In this document: one piece after another, positions 16,644 through 24,326 of the stretch
Numbering within the stretch: the stretch's first letter is position 1
Layout of the letters: every line of letters starts with the position of its first letter
NCBI RefSeq assembly: GCF_020026895.1
Contig: NZ_JAINZW010000004.1
Coordinates: 248,001-312,000 of the forward strand
Source: Novilysobacter selenitireducens
Lineage (GTDB): Bacteria > Pseudomonadota > Gammaproteobacteria > Xanthomonadales > Xanthomonadaceae
DNA: 64,000 bases
Direction: 5' to 3'
Notes under the pieces: generated by a model
What the model was told of the DNA's origin: nothing
The model's database searches: none
Seen by the model: the letters and a program-made list of their open reading frames with translations, nothing else
Translations under genes and position numbers: made by a program

Positions 16644-17477
16644 ATGACCCGCCCCACGACCTGGACCCTGGCGCCCTTGCTGGCGCTTTCGCTCGCCCTG
16701 GCCGCCTGCAACCGGGAGCCCGAAACGGTGGACCCGGTGGCCGCCGAGCCGACGCCTTCCACCAGCCAGCAGGCCGCACCCGTCGAGCCGATTGAACTTG
16801 AGGATGTGGTCGAAACGACCTCGGACTACATCATCGGGATCAGCTATCCGCCCGATATCGAGCAGTACCCGGGGCTGGCGACGGAACTGAAGCGCTACGC
16901 CGACAATGCGCGTGCCGAGCTGCTCGATGCAGTGGAGGAGCGCGGCGACGAGCCGGGCGCCGGGCTGTATGACCTGTCACTGGCGTTCACCGAGGTACTC
17001 GATTCGCCGGGGCTGGTCGCGGTCGCGGGCGACGGCAGCATGTACACCGGCGGTGCGCACGCCGCGCCGCTTCTGGCACGTTTCGTGTGGCTGCCGCAGC
17101 AGCAGCGCATGCTCCGCGCGCAGGACCTGATCCCCACGCAGGAGGGTTGGGCCGCGGTGTCCGGCCACGTGCGCGAGCAACTGCACACGGCGCTGTCGCA
17201 GCGCATCGATGCCGACAAGCTGCCACCCGAGCAGCGCGCCGAGGTGGTGCGCACCGCCGGCGGCATGATCGACGAGGGCACGGAGGCCGAGGCCGACAAC
17301 TTCGCGCAGTTCGAGCCGATCGCGCGTCCCGACGGCACCCTGAGCGGGTTGCGCTTCGTGTTTCCCCCGTACCAGGTCGGTCCGTATTCGGACGGCACGC
17401 AGAGCGTGCAGGTGTCGTCCGCGGTGCTGCTGCCGCACGTGGCCAGCGAGTACCGCCCGCTGTTCGCAGGCAGCTGA
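16644..17477 (+). CDS. Lipoprotein with DUF3298/RsiV-type domain
   Basis: A 277-residue predicted lipoprotein. The signal peptide ends in LALAAC; a Pro/Thr/Gln-rich linker follows. The globular part has a DUF4163-like strand region (YIIGISYPPDIEQYP) and a DUF3298 domain (SMYTGGAHAAPLLARFVWLPQQQRML, ALIPTQ-like loop and RFVFPPYQVGPYSDG). These domains occur in anti-sigma factor RsiV, which binds lysozyme, and in many periplasmic proteins of unknown role. ATG 16644 has AAGGA ten bases upstream; an earlier TTG would be too close to it. Photolyase follows by 16 bases. Confidence 0.82.
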   Translation: MTRPTTWTLAPLLALSLALAACNREPETVDPVAAEPTPSTSQQAAPVEPIELEDVVETTSDYIIGISYPPDIEQYPGLATELKRYADNARAELLDAVEERGDEPGAGLYDLSLAFTEVLDSPGLVAVAGDGSMYTGGAHAAPLLARFVWLPQQQRMLRAQDLIPTQEGWAAVSGHVREQLHTALSQRIDADKLPPEQRAEVVRTAGGMIDEGTEAEADNFAQFEPIARPDGTLSGLRFVFPPYQVGPYSDGTQSVQVSSAVLLPHVASEYRPLFAGS

Positions 17478-17493
17478 CGCCACCTCCGTCGCC

Positions 17494-18930
17494 ATGGCCA
17501 CCGCGCTGGTCTGGTTCCGCAACGACCTGCGGCTGGCGGACAACCCCGCGCTGCAGGCCGCGCTGGATGGCGGCTACACGCCGGTCCCGGTCTACATCCA
17601 CGCGCCGTCCGAGCACGGCGAATGGGCACCGGGTGCCGCGTCCAATGCCTGGCTGCACCGGTCGCTCGACGCGCTGTCGGGCACGCTCGAGGAGCGCGGC
17701 AGCAGGCTGCGCCTGTTCGTCGGCCCCAGCCTCGACACCCTGGAGACGCTGGTTGCCGCGACGGGTGCCGAAGCGGTGTTCTGGAACCGGCGTTACGAGC
17801 CGGCGCTCGAGCAGCGCGACACCCGCATCAAGAAGGCGTTGCGGCAGCAGGGGCTGCACGTGGAGAGTTTCAACAGCGCGCTGCTGCTGGAGCCGTGGAC
17901 GGTATCGACGAAGCAGGGCACGCCGTTCCGCGTATTCACGCCCTTCTGGAAAGCCGCGCTGGCGCAGTGGCGCATCCCTGCGTGCGAAGCCGCGCCGGCC
18001 TCGTTGCCCTCCAGTGACGCCGGGCCGGCGGGGGTGTCGCTGGATGCGCTGAAGCTGGCCCCCGCTCTGGACTGGGACCGGGCCTTCTGGACGCATTGGC
18101 AGCCCGGCGAAGCCGGCGCGGAGGACGCCTTGGAGGCCTTCGTCGAAGGGGCGTTGCATGCGTATGCCGACGACCGCGACCGACCCGACCGGATCGGGAC
18201 GTCGCGGCTGTCGCCGCACCTGCACTTCGGCGAGATCGCGGCGTGGCGCGTGGTGCACACGCTGGAAGAATCGCGCCGCGCGGGCACGGCCGCGCATATC
18301 GACACCGCGATCAAGGAGCTGGGCTGGCGCGAGTTCGCCCACCACCTGCTGCACCACTTCCCGGAAACGCCCGCGTCCAACTTCAACCCGCGGTTCGACG
18401 GGTTCGACTGGACGCCCCCTTCGCGCGCGGACCTGGATGCATGGCGTGCCGGGCGCACCGGGGTGCCGATCGTCGATGCGGGCCTGCGCGAGCTGTGGAC
18501 GACCGGCTGGATGCACAACCGCGTGCGGATGATCGTCGGCAGCTACCTCACCAAGCACATGCGCGTGCACTGGCGCCACGGCGCGGAGTGGTTCTGGGAC
18601 ACCCTCGTTGATGCCGACCTGGCCAGCAACACGTTGGGCTGGCAGTGGGTCGCCGGCACGGGCGCCGATGCCGCGCCGTACTTCCGTGTGTTCAACCCGG
18701 TGACGCAGGCGGAGAAGTTCGACCCGGACGGTGCGTACATCGCGCGCTGGGTGCCCGAGCTGGCGGCGCTTCCGGTACCGGCGCGCTCCGCGCCGTGGCG
18801 GTTCCCGGAACTGCTGCGCGACTGCGCACCGGATTACCCGACGCACCCGATCGTCGACCTGGCGAAGGGGCGCGATGCCGCGCTGGAGGCCTATCGCCGG
18901 CAGCGTGAGCGTGCGCCCGCCACGGGCTGA
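17494..18930 (+). CDS. phrB: Deoxyribodipyrimidine photolyase (class I CPD photolyase)
   Basis: A 478-residue flavoprotein that repairs cyclobutane pyrimidine dimers using blue light. The N-terminal antenna-binding Rossmann domain begins TALVWFRNDLRLADNPAL; the helical FAD domain includes TSRLSPHLHFGEIAAW, ELGWREFAHHLLHHFP, the active-site region AGRTGVPIVDAGLRELWTTGWMHNR and the end LDADLASNTLGWQWVAGTG-like block with YFRVFNPVTQAEKFDPDGAY. All match class I photolyases; the Trp electron-transfer residues fall in the expected blocks. It starts 16 bases after the lipoprotein stop and may share its transcript. Confidence 0.93.
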   Translation: MATALVWFRNDLRLADNPALQAALDGGYTPVPVYIHAPSEHGEWAPGAASNAWLHRSLDALSGTLEERGSRLRLFVGPSLDTLETLVAATGAEAVFWNRRYEPALEQRDTRIKKALRQQGLHVESFNSALLLEPWTVSTKQGTPFRVFTPFWKAALAQWRIPACEAAPASLPSSDAGPAGVSLDALKLAPALDWDRAFWTHWQPGEAGAEDALEAFVEGALHAYADDRDRPDRIGTSRLSPHLHFGEIAAWRVVHTLEESRRAGTAAHIDTAIKELGWREFAHHLLHHFPETPASNFNPRFDGFDWTPPSRADLDAWRAGRTGVPIVDAGLRELWTTGWMHNRVRMIVGSYLTKHMRVHWRHGAEWFWDTLVDADLASNTLGWQWVAGTGADAAPYFRVFNPVTQAEKFDPDGAYIARWVPELAALPVPARSAPWRFPELLRDCAPDYPTHPIVDLAKGRDAALEAYRRQRERAPATG

Positions 18931-19101
18931 TTCGATGCAACCCGCTTGTCGCGTTCTGTCACGGCGTGACGTCCCAACGCATCCGAAACGATTACCGGAC
19001 AGACGCTGAACGCGCCGCGCCGCCGTCACCCATCAAAGACGAAGTCGACCCTAAGGTGTGCGTCGCATTCAGGCCCACAGCACACAAAAAGGACCTCCCC
19101 G

Positions 19102-19809
19102 ATGATGAAGACCCAGACCAAGCTCGCCCTCGCCGCCGCCGCGATGGCCACCGCCCTCGCAGGTTGCGCCACCACCGGTGGTGGCTACTACGGCGGCCAG
19201 CCCCAGCAGTACCCGCCGCAGGAACAGGACGGCATGAGCCAGACCCAGAAGGGCGCGCTGATCGGTGCGGCCGTGGGTGCGGTGGCCGGCCTGCTCAGCG
19301 GCGATGACGCGACCGAGCGCCGCCAGCGCGCGCTGGTCGGTGTCGGTATCGGCGGCCTTGCCGGTGGCGCCATCGGCAACTACCAGGACCGCCAGGAGCG
19401 CGCGCTGCGCGAGCGCATGGAAGGGACCGGCGTCGAAGTCGTCCGCCAGGGCGACAACATCACCCTGAACATGCCGAGCAACATCACCTTCGGCTTCGAC
19501 CAGGCCAGCCTGCAGCCGCAGTTCTACCCGGTGCTGGACAACGTCGCCGCCACGCTCAACGAGTACAACCAGACCATCGTCGAGGTGGCCGGCCATACCG
19601 ACAGCCAGGGTACCGACGCCTACAACCAGGGGCTGTCCGAGCGCCGCGCCGCGACCGTTGCCGGTTACCTCAACGGCAAGGGCGTGATGCGTGACCGCAT
19701 GATCACCATCGGCGCCGGCGAGAGCCGCCCGATCGCCAGCAACGACAGCGAGGCGGGCCGCGCGGCGAACCGCCGCGTCGAGATCACGCTGGTGCCGCTG
19801 CGCTCGTAA
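19102..19809 (+). CDS. OmpA-family lipoprotein (YiaD-like)
   Basis: A 235-residue lipoprotein. The lipobox is TALAGC; a Gly/Tyr/Gln-rich linker leads into a glycine-zipper region (GALIGAAVGAVAGLLSG, then GIGGLAGGAIGNYQDRQE), which may associate with membranes. The C-terminal OmpA domain has NITFGFDQASLQP, VAGHTDSQGTDAYNQGLSERRA and NRRVEITL, including the Asp and Arg that bind the meso-diaminopimelate of peptidoglycan. It tethers the outer membrane to the wall. AAAAGGA precedes ATG 19102, and a strong terminator follows. Confidence 0.92.
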   Translation: MMKTQTKLALAAAAMATALAGCATTGGGYYGGQPQQYPPQEQDGMSQTQKGALIGAAVGAVAGLLSGDDATERRQRALVGVGIGGLAGGAIGNYQDRQERALRERMEGTGVEVVRQGDNITLNMPSNITFGFDQASLQPQFYPVLDNVAATLNEYNQTIVEVAGHTDSQGTDAYNQGLSERRAATVAGYLNGKGVMRDRMITIGAGESRPIASNDSEAGRAANRRVEITLVPLRS

Positions 19810-19836
19810 TCCCCCAGCCAGCTACACGTGACGACA

Positions 19837-19867
19837 CAGGCCGCCTTCGGGCGGCCTGTTTTTTTTT
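19837..19867 (+). terminator. Rho-independent terminator after the OmpA-family gene
   Basis: CAGGCCGCC-TTCG-GGCGGCCTG is a perfect nine-pair stem with a UUCG loop, followed by an unbroken run of T. A textbook intrinsic terminator. Confidence 0.95.
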
Positions 19868-19914
19868 GCATGCGCGCCGGAAGCCCGGTGCGACCGGCGC
19901 GCGGCGGGCGGCCG

Positions 19915-20379
19915 TCAGTCGTCGCGGCGCTTGCGACCCAGCTTGCGTTCGAGCACCCGCAGCAGGGTCAGGACGATCATCGTGAGGGCGGTCGTGGCCA
20001 ACGCCGCGACGTGCAACCCGAAGCCCACCGCCACGCCGATCACCGCCACCATCAACAGTGACGCGGCGGTCGTGATCCCGGCGATCGCGCCGGTCCCGCG
20101 CCGCGCGAATATCGTGCCGGCGCCAATGAACGCGACACCGGCGACCACCGCTTCGACCAGGCGCAATGGATCCACCTGGAGCAGGTCACCGATGTCTTGG
20201 TGCGCGTCCAGTACAAGGCGCTCCATTCCCACGAGCAGGGCGGCGGCGCCCGCGACGAGCATGTGGGTGCGGAAGCCGGCGGGCCGGTCCTTGAGCTCGC
20301 GCTCGAATCCGATGACGCCGCCGAGCGCCATTGCGTAGCCGACGCCGGCCACTACCCAGAGCTGTGCCATCCATTCCAT
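19915..20379 (-). CDS. MgtC/SapB family membrane protein
   Basis: A 154-residue inner-membrane protein with about four to five hydrophobic helices. GGVIGFERELKDRPAGFRTHMLV is the MgtC/SapB signature and AGVAFIGAGTIF the second conserved block. The long C-terminal ACT-like domain of virulence MgtC is absent, so this is the short SapB-type form. MgtC proteins relate to Mg limitation and inhibit ATP synthase in Salmonella; the role here is unknown. It lies 30 bases downstream of the FAD oxidoreductase gene on the same strand, so the two may be co-transcribed. Confidence 0.88.
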   Translation of the reverse strand: MEWMAQLWVVAGVGYAMALGGVIGFERELKDRPAGFRTHMLVAGAAALLVGMERLVLDAHQDIGDLLQVDPLRLVEAVVAGVAFIGAGTIFARRGTGAIAGITTAASLLMVAVIGVAVGFGLHVAALATTALTMIVLTLLRVLERKLGRKRRDD

Positions 20380-20409
20380 GTGCGTTGCCTGTGTTGTCGT
20401 GTCGCGCGG

Positions 20410-21624
20410 TCAGCGCGCCAGCCGTTCGAACCCGAACAGGACCTGCAGCGGATGCGCACGACGTTCGATCCCGGCGCGCAGCAGGCCCGCGCCGATCATG
20501 CTGTAGGTGATGCCATTGCCGCCATAGGCCATGGCGAAGTGCACGCGTTTGCCGTGCTGCGGATGGGGGCCGAAAAACGGCAGGCCGTCGTCGGTCTCGG
20601 CGAAGGTCCCGGCCCAGGCGAACGCCGGGGTCAGCTCCATGCCCGGGAAGGCCTTGGCGACCCGCTTGACCAGCGTGCGCGCCTTCTTGTCGACCCGCCC
20701 GTCGCGGCGCTTGGGGATGTCGACGCTGTCGTCCTCGCCACCCACCAGCAGGCGGCCGTCGCCGGTGCTGCGCAGGTAGAGGTAGGGCCGCGCCGACTCC
20801 CACACCATGGTCCCGGCCAGGGCCCTCAGCCACTCGGGGTCGACCGGGTCGGTGATGAAGGCATAGCTGCTGCGGTTGCGCGCCACGCGGGGCTTGAGCC
20901 AGTGCTGGGAGGCATAGCCCGCCGCGACCACCACATGGCCGGCGCGGACGGTCGCACCATCGCCGGTGTGCAGGGTGACACTGCGTTGCGTGGCCTCGAT
21001 GCGGTCGACGCGGGTGCGGTCGTACACGCCGGTGCCGCCCCGCTGCAGGCGCGCCATCAGCCGGTACGCCATGCGATACGGGTCCAGTCGCGCGGCCAGG
21101 TGGCTGAGGATCGCGCCGGGCGCATCGATACCGTAATCGCTGCGCAGGGCATCGGCGTCCAGCCACTCCACGTCCAGCCCGTGGCGACGACGCATCTCCA
21201 GTTCGTCCTGGAGCGTGGCCACGTGCCGGCGCTTGCTGGCGTAGTACAGGCTGTCCATCAGGCCGAAGTCGACGTCCCGCAGTCCTCGCGCGATGTCGTG
21301 CAGCGCCGGGATGGCATCGGCGCACGCGAGGTAGGCCATGGCGGCATCGTCCTCGCCGTACTGTCGCGCCAGGTCCACCAGGTGGGTATCGATCTCGTAC
21401 TGCAGCAGGGCGGTGCTGGCGGCCGAGCTGCCCCAGCCGATGTCGCGCTGCTCCAGCACCGCTACCTCATGCCCGTGGGCGGCCAGCTCGTTGGCGATCA
21501 ACGCCGCGGTGATGCCACCGCCGATGATGGCGACATCGCAACGCAGGTCGGCCTCCAGCCGCGGGAAGGCATGCATCAGGCCGTTCTTGATCGCCCAGAA
21601 GGGATAGCCGCTCTTGAGGTCCAT
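20410..21624 (-). CDS. FAD-dependent oxidoreductase (DAO family)
   Basis: A 404-residue flavoprotein of the D-amino acid oxidase fold. A short leader MDLKSGYPFWAIKNGL precedes the dinucleotide-binding motif DVAIIGGGITAALIANELA; GHEVAVLEQRDIGWGSSAAS continues the FAD site, VVAAGYASQHWL is in the mid domain and GLPFFGPH plus MAYGGNGITYSMIGAG the C-terminal FAD loop. The substrate, probably an amine or amino acid, cannot be named. ATG 21624 starts the conserved N-terminus; the frame is open further upstream but overlaps the divergent exonuclease gene. Confidence 0.85.
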   Translation of the reverse strand: MDLKSGYPFWAIKNGLMHAFPRLEADLRCDVAIIGGGITAALIANELAAHGHEVAVLEQRDIGWGSSAASTALLQYEIDTHLVDLARQYGEDDAAMAYLACADAIPALHDIARGLRDVDFGLMDSLYYASKRRHVATLQDELEMRRRHGLDVEWLDADALRSDYGIDAPGAILSHLAARLDPYRMAYRLMARLQRGGTGVYDRTRVDRIEATQRSVTLHTGDGATVRAGHVVVAAGYASQHWLKPRVARNRSSYAFITDPVDPEWLRALAGTMVWESARPYLYLRSTGDGRLLVGGEDDSVDIPKRRDGRVDKKARTLVKRVAKAFPGMELTPAFAWAGTFAETDDGLPFFGPHPQHGKRVHFAMAYGGNGITYSMIGAGLLRAGIERRAHPLQVLFGFERLAR

Positions 21625-21732
21625 GGCGCGCAGGGTGGGGCAGGGAACACAGGCTGCAACGCGGCGCGTTGGACCGCGGTGAGGACGCCGGCCTTTGCGG
21701 GCCGCTGACGGCCTGCTGCGTACCGTGCACCG

Positions 21733-22740
21733 ATGGCCGACGACCACCCGGACAATGACCTCGTAGTGCTGCGGCGCGAGGGCCTGTACTGCCCCGCCGG
21801 CGACTTCTTCATCGACCCGTGGCGCCCGGTCGCGCGCGCGGTGATCACGCACGGCCACGGCGACCATGCCCGTGGCGGCATGGGCCAGTACCACTCCACG
21901 CGTGCCGGGCTGCCGATCCTGCAGTGGCGCCTGGGCGAGCAGGCCTACCACCTACACGAGTACGGCGAGGCCTTCCAGCTGGGCGACGCGCGTGTGTCGC
22001 TGCACCCGGCCGGACACGTGCTGGGGTCGGCGCAGGTGCGGATCGAGGTCGACGGACGGGTGTGGGTGGCATCGGGCGACTACAAGCGCCAGCCGGACCC
22101 GACGTGCGCGCCGTTCGAAGTCGTGCCCTGCGATGTCTTCATCACCGAGGCCACGTTCGGGCTGCCGGTCTACCGGTGGCCGGACACCACGGACGTCGCG
22201 CGCGAGATCGTCGCCTGGCGCGACCAGTGCGCCGCGCGTGGCGAGGCCGCGGTGCTGCTGTGCTACGCGCTGGGCAAGGCGCAGCGGCTGCTGGCCGAGC
22301 TGGGCCGAGTGACCGACCAGCCGGCCTGGCTGCACGGCGCGGTGGCCACCGGCGTGGAAGTGTATCGCCAGGCGGGAATCGACATGTTGCCCACGCACCC
22401 GGTGAGTGAGGCCGACAAGGGCAGCGAGTTCGCCGGCCGCCTCGTGCTGGCGCCGCCCTCGGCGGCCGGCAGCCCGTGGATGAAACGCTTCCGCAAGTCG
22501 CAGGTCGGCTTCGCGTCGGGCTGGATGCGCATCCGCGGCAACCGCCGGCGCCGCAACTACGACCGCGGCTTCCAGGTGTCCGACCACGCCGACTGGCCCG
22601 ACCTGATGCGGACCATCCGCGAGACCGGCGCGCGCCGGGTGATCGCCACGCATGGCAACACCGACGCCATCATCCGCGCGCTAAACGAGGACGGCATTGC
22701 CGCCGAAGCGTTCCGCACCGATTACGGGGACGAGTCGTGA
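21733..22740 (+). CDS. Ligase-associated DNA exonuclease (MBL/beta-CASP type)
   Basis: A 335-residue metallo-beta-lactamase-fold nuclease. The metal motif is HGHGDH at residues 40-45, a variant of HxHxDH. Further ligands are His in HPAGHVLGSAQV and Asp in VASGDYKRQPD; the C-terminal VSDHADWPDL and VIATHGNT complete the site. Proteins of this type are always encoded with an ATP-dependent ligase and a DEXH helicase and are thought to trim DNA ends. First gene of the repair operon; its stop overlaps the ligase GTG by four bases. Confidence 0.9.
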   Translation: MADDHPDNDLVVLRREGLYCPAGDFFIDPWRPVARAVITHGHGDHARGGMGQYHSTRAGLPILQWRLGEQAYHLHEYGEAFQLGDARVSLHPAGHVLGSAQVRIEVDGRVWVASGDYKRQPDPTCAPFEVVPCDVFITEATFGLPVYRWPDTTDVAREIVAWRDQCAARGEAAVLLCYALGKAQRLLAELGRVTDQPAWLHGAVATGVEVYRQAGIDMLPTHPVSEADKGSEFAGRLVLAPPSAAGSPWMKRFRKSQVGFASGWMRIRGNRRRRNYDRGFQVSDHADWPDLMRTIRETGARRVIATHGNTDAIIRALNEDGIAAEAFRTDYGDES

Positions 22741-24326
22741 AGCGGTTCGCCGCGCTCTACCGGGAACTGGGCGAAGCCACCGGCACGCTCGACAAGCGCG
22801 CTGCGCTGGTCGCCTATTTCCGCGACGCGCCGCCGGCGGACGCGGCCTGGGCGCTGTGGCTGCTGTCGGGCGGCAAGCTGCGGCGCATCGCCGGCAGCGG
22901 AGAGCTGCGGCAGTGGATCGTGGAGGCCAGTGGCCACCCGGCGTGGCTGGTGGAGGACAGCTACCACCACGTCGGCGACCTGGCCGAAACCGCGACGTTG
23001 CTGCTGGACGACCCGCCCGAGCGGAACGACCGGCCGCTGTACGACTGGATCGAGAACACGTTGCTGCCGGTGGCCGGTGGCTCGCCAGACGCGCGTCGCG
23101 AGGCGGTGCTGTCGGGCTGGCGTGTGCTGGGCTTCGACGAGCGCCTGGCGTTCAACAAGCTGCTGACCGGGGCGCTGCGCATCGGCGTGTCCCAGCGCAC
23201 CGTGCAGCAGGCGTTGGCGGAGATGTCGGGCATCGACATCGCGCGGATCGCGCAGCGCATGCTGGGCGAGTGGCGGCCCTCACCGGGGTTCCTCGGACAG
23301 CTTCTGTCACCCGAAGAGCTGCCCGGTGACCGCCAGCAGCCGTACCCGTTCTTCCTCGCTTCGCCGCTGGAGCAGGACGCCCCCGCGCTCGGCGCCATCG
23401 ACGACTGGCTGCTGGAATGGAAGTGGGACGGCATCCGCCTGCAACTGATCCGCCGCGATGGCGAGGTGGCGCTGTGGTCGCGCGGCGAGGAGCGCCTGGA
23501 CGGGCGCTTCCCGGAGATCGAAGACGCAGCGGCGACGTTACCGGCGGACTGCGTGATCGATGGCGAGCTCCTGGCCTGGCACGGCGACGCCGACCAGCCG
23601 CAGCCGTTCACCGCGCTGCAGACGCGCATCCAGCGCCGCAAGCCGGGGCCGAAGACGCTGGCGTCAACGCCGGTGCGGGTGCTGGCCTACGACCTGCTGG
23701 AACACGCCGGCGAAGACTGGCGCGAGCGTCCGCTGGTGGAACGCCGGGCGCGCCTGGCCGAGGTGCTGGCGGTGCATGCCGACGCGCGTATCGCGTTGTC
23801 GCCGCAGGTGGACGCAGCCGGCTGGGACGAGGCGGCGCAGCTGCGCGACGAAGCGCGCGAGCGTGGGGTGGAAGGGCTGATGCTCAAGCGCGTGGACTCC
23901 ACCTACCAGTCCGGCCGCCGCCGCGGCGACTGGTGGAAGTGGAAGGTCGACCCGCTGACCATCGACGCCGTCCTGATCTACGCGCAGGCCGGCCACGGCC
24001 GGCGCAGCAACCTCTATACCGACTACACGTTCGGCCTTTGGGACGGCGACGCGCTGGTGCCCGTGGCCAAGGCGTACTCTGGGCTGGACGACAAGGAGAT
24101 CGGCAAGCTCGACCGCTGGATCCGCAGCCACACGCTGGAGCGCTTCGGTCCGGTGCGATCGGTGCAGGCGGTGCACGTGTTCGAGCTGGGCTTCGAGGCG
24201 GTGAACCGGTCGACGCGGCACAAGTCGGGGATCGCGGTGCGGTTTCCGCGGATCCTGCGCTGGCGCCACGACAAGCCCGCCAGTGAGGCCGACCGTCTCG
24301 ACACGCTGAAGGCGCTGGCCCGATGA
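22737..24326 (+). CDS. ATP-dependent DNA ligase
   Basis: A 529-residue ATP-dependent ligase. An N-terminal DNA-binding domain (about 1-200) is followed by the adenylation domain with the nucleotide-accepting Lys229 in EWKWDGIRLQL (motif KxDG), WSRGEERLDGRFPEIE, VIDGELLAW, EGLMLKR and WWKWKVD (motif V); the OB domain has LVPVAKAYSGL and the terminal RFPRILRWRHDKP. It seals nicks beside the NAD-dependent ligase LigA, which is elsewhere. GTG start, with the sequence GTGA shared with the exonuclease stop; its own stop overlaps the helicase ATG as ATGA. Translational coupling is clear. Confidence 0.93.
   Translation: MKRFAALYRELGEATGTLDKRAALVAYFRDAPPADAAWALWLLSGGKLRRIAGSGELRQWIVEASGHPAWLVEDSYHHVGDLAETATLLLDDPPERNDRPLYDWIENTLLPVAGGSPDARREAVLSGWRVLGFDERLAFNKLLTGALRIGVSQRTVQQALAEMSGIDIARIAQRMLGEWRPSPGFLGQLLSPEELPGDRQQPYPFFLASPLEQDAPALGAIDDWLLEWKWDGIRLQLIRRDGEVALWSRGEERLDGRFPEIEDAAATLPADCVIDGELLAWHGDADQPQPFTALQTRIQRRKPGPKTLASTPVRVLAYDLLEHAGEDWRERPLVERRARLAEVLAVHADARIALSPQVDAAGWDEAAQLRDEARERGVEGLMLKRVDSTYQSGRRRGDWWKWKVDPLTIDAVLIYAQAGHGRRSNLYTDYTFGLWDGDALVPVAKAYSGLDDKEIGKLDRWIRSHTLERFGPVRSVQAVHVFELGFEAVNRSTRHKSGIAVRFPRILRWRHDKPASEADRLDTLKALAR

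Noticed and set aside
18958-18970. Palindrome GTCACGGCGTGAC before the OmpA-family gene as a CRP/Clp site
   Set aside because: The spacer is only three bases and does not match TGTGA-N6-TCACA; could be chance at this GC content.
16987-19029. A 680-codon minus-strand frame opposite photolyase
   Set aside because: Antisense of a clear photolyase; no recognisable domain.
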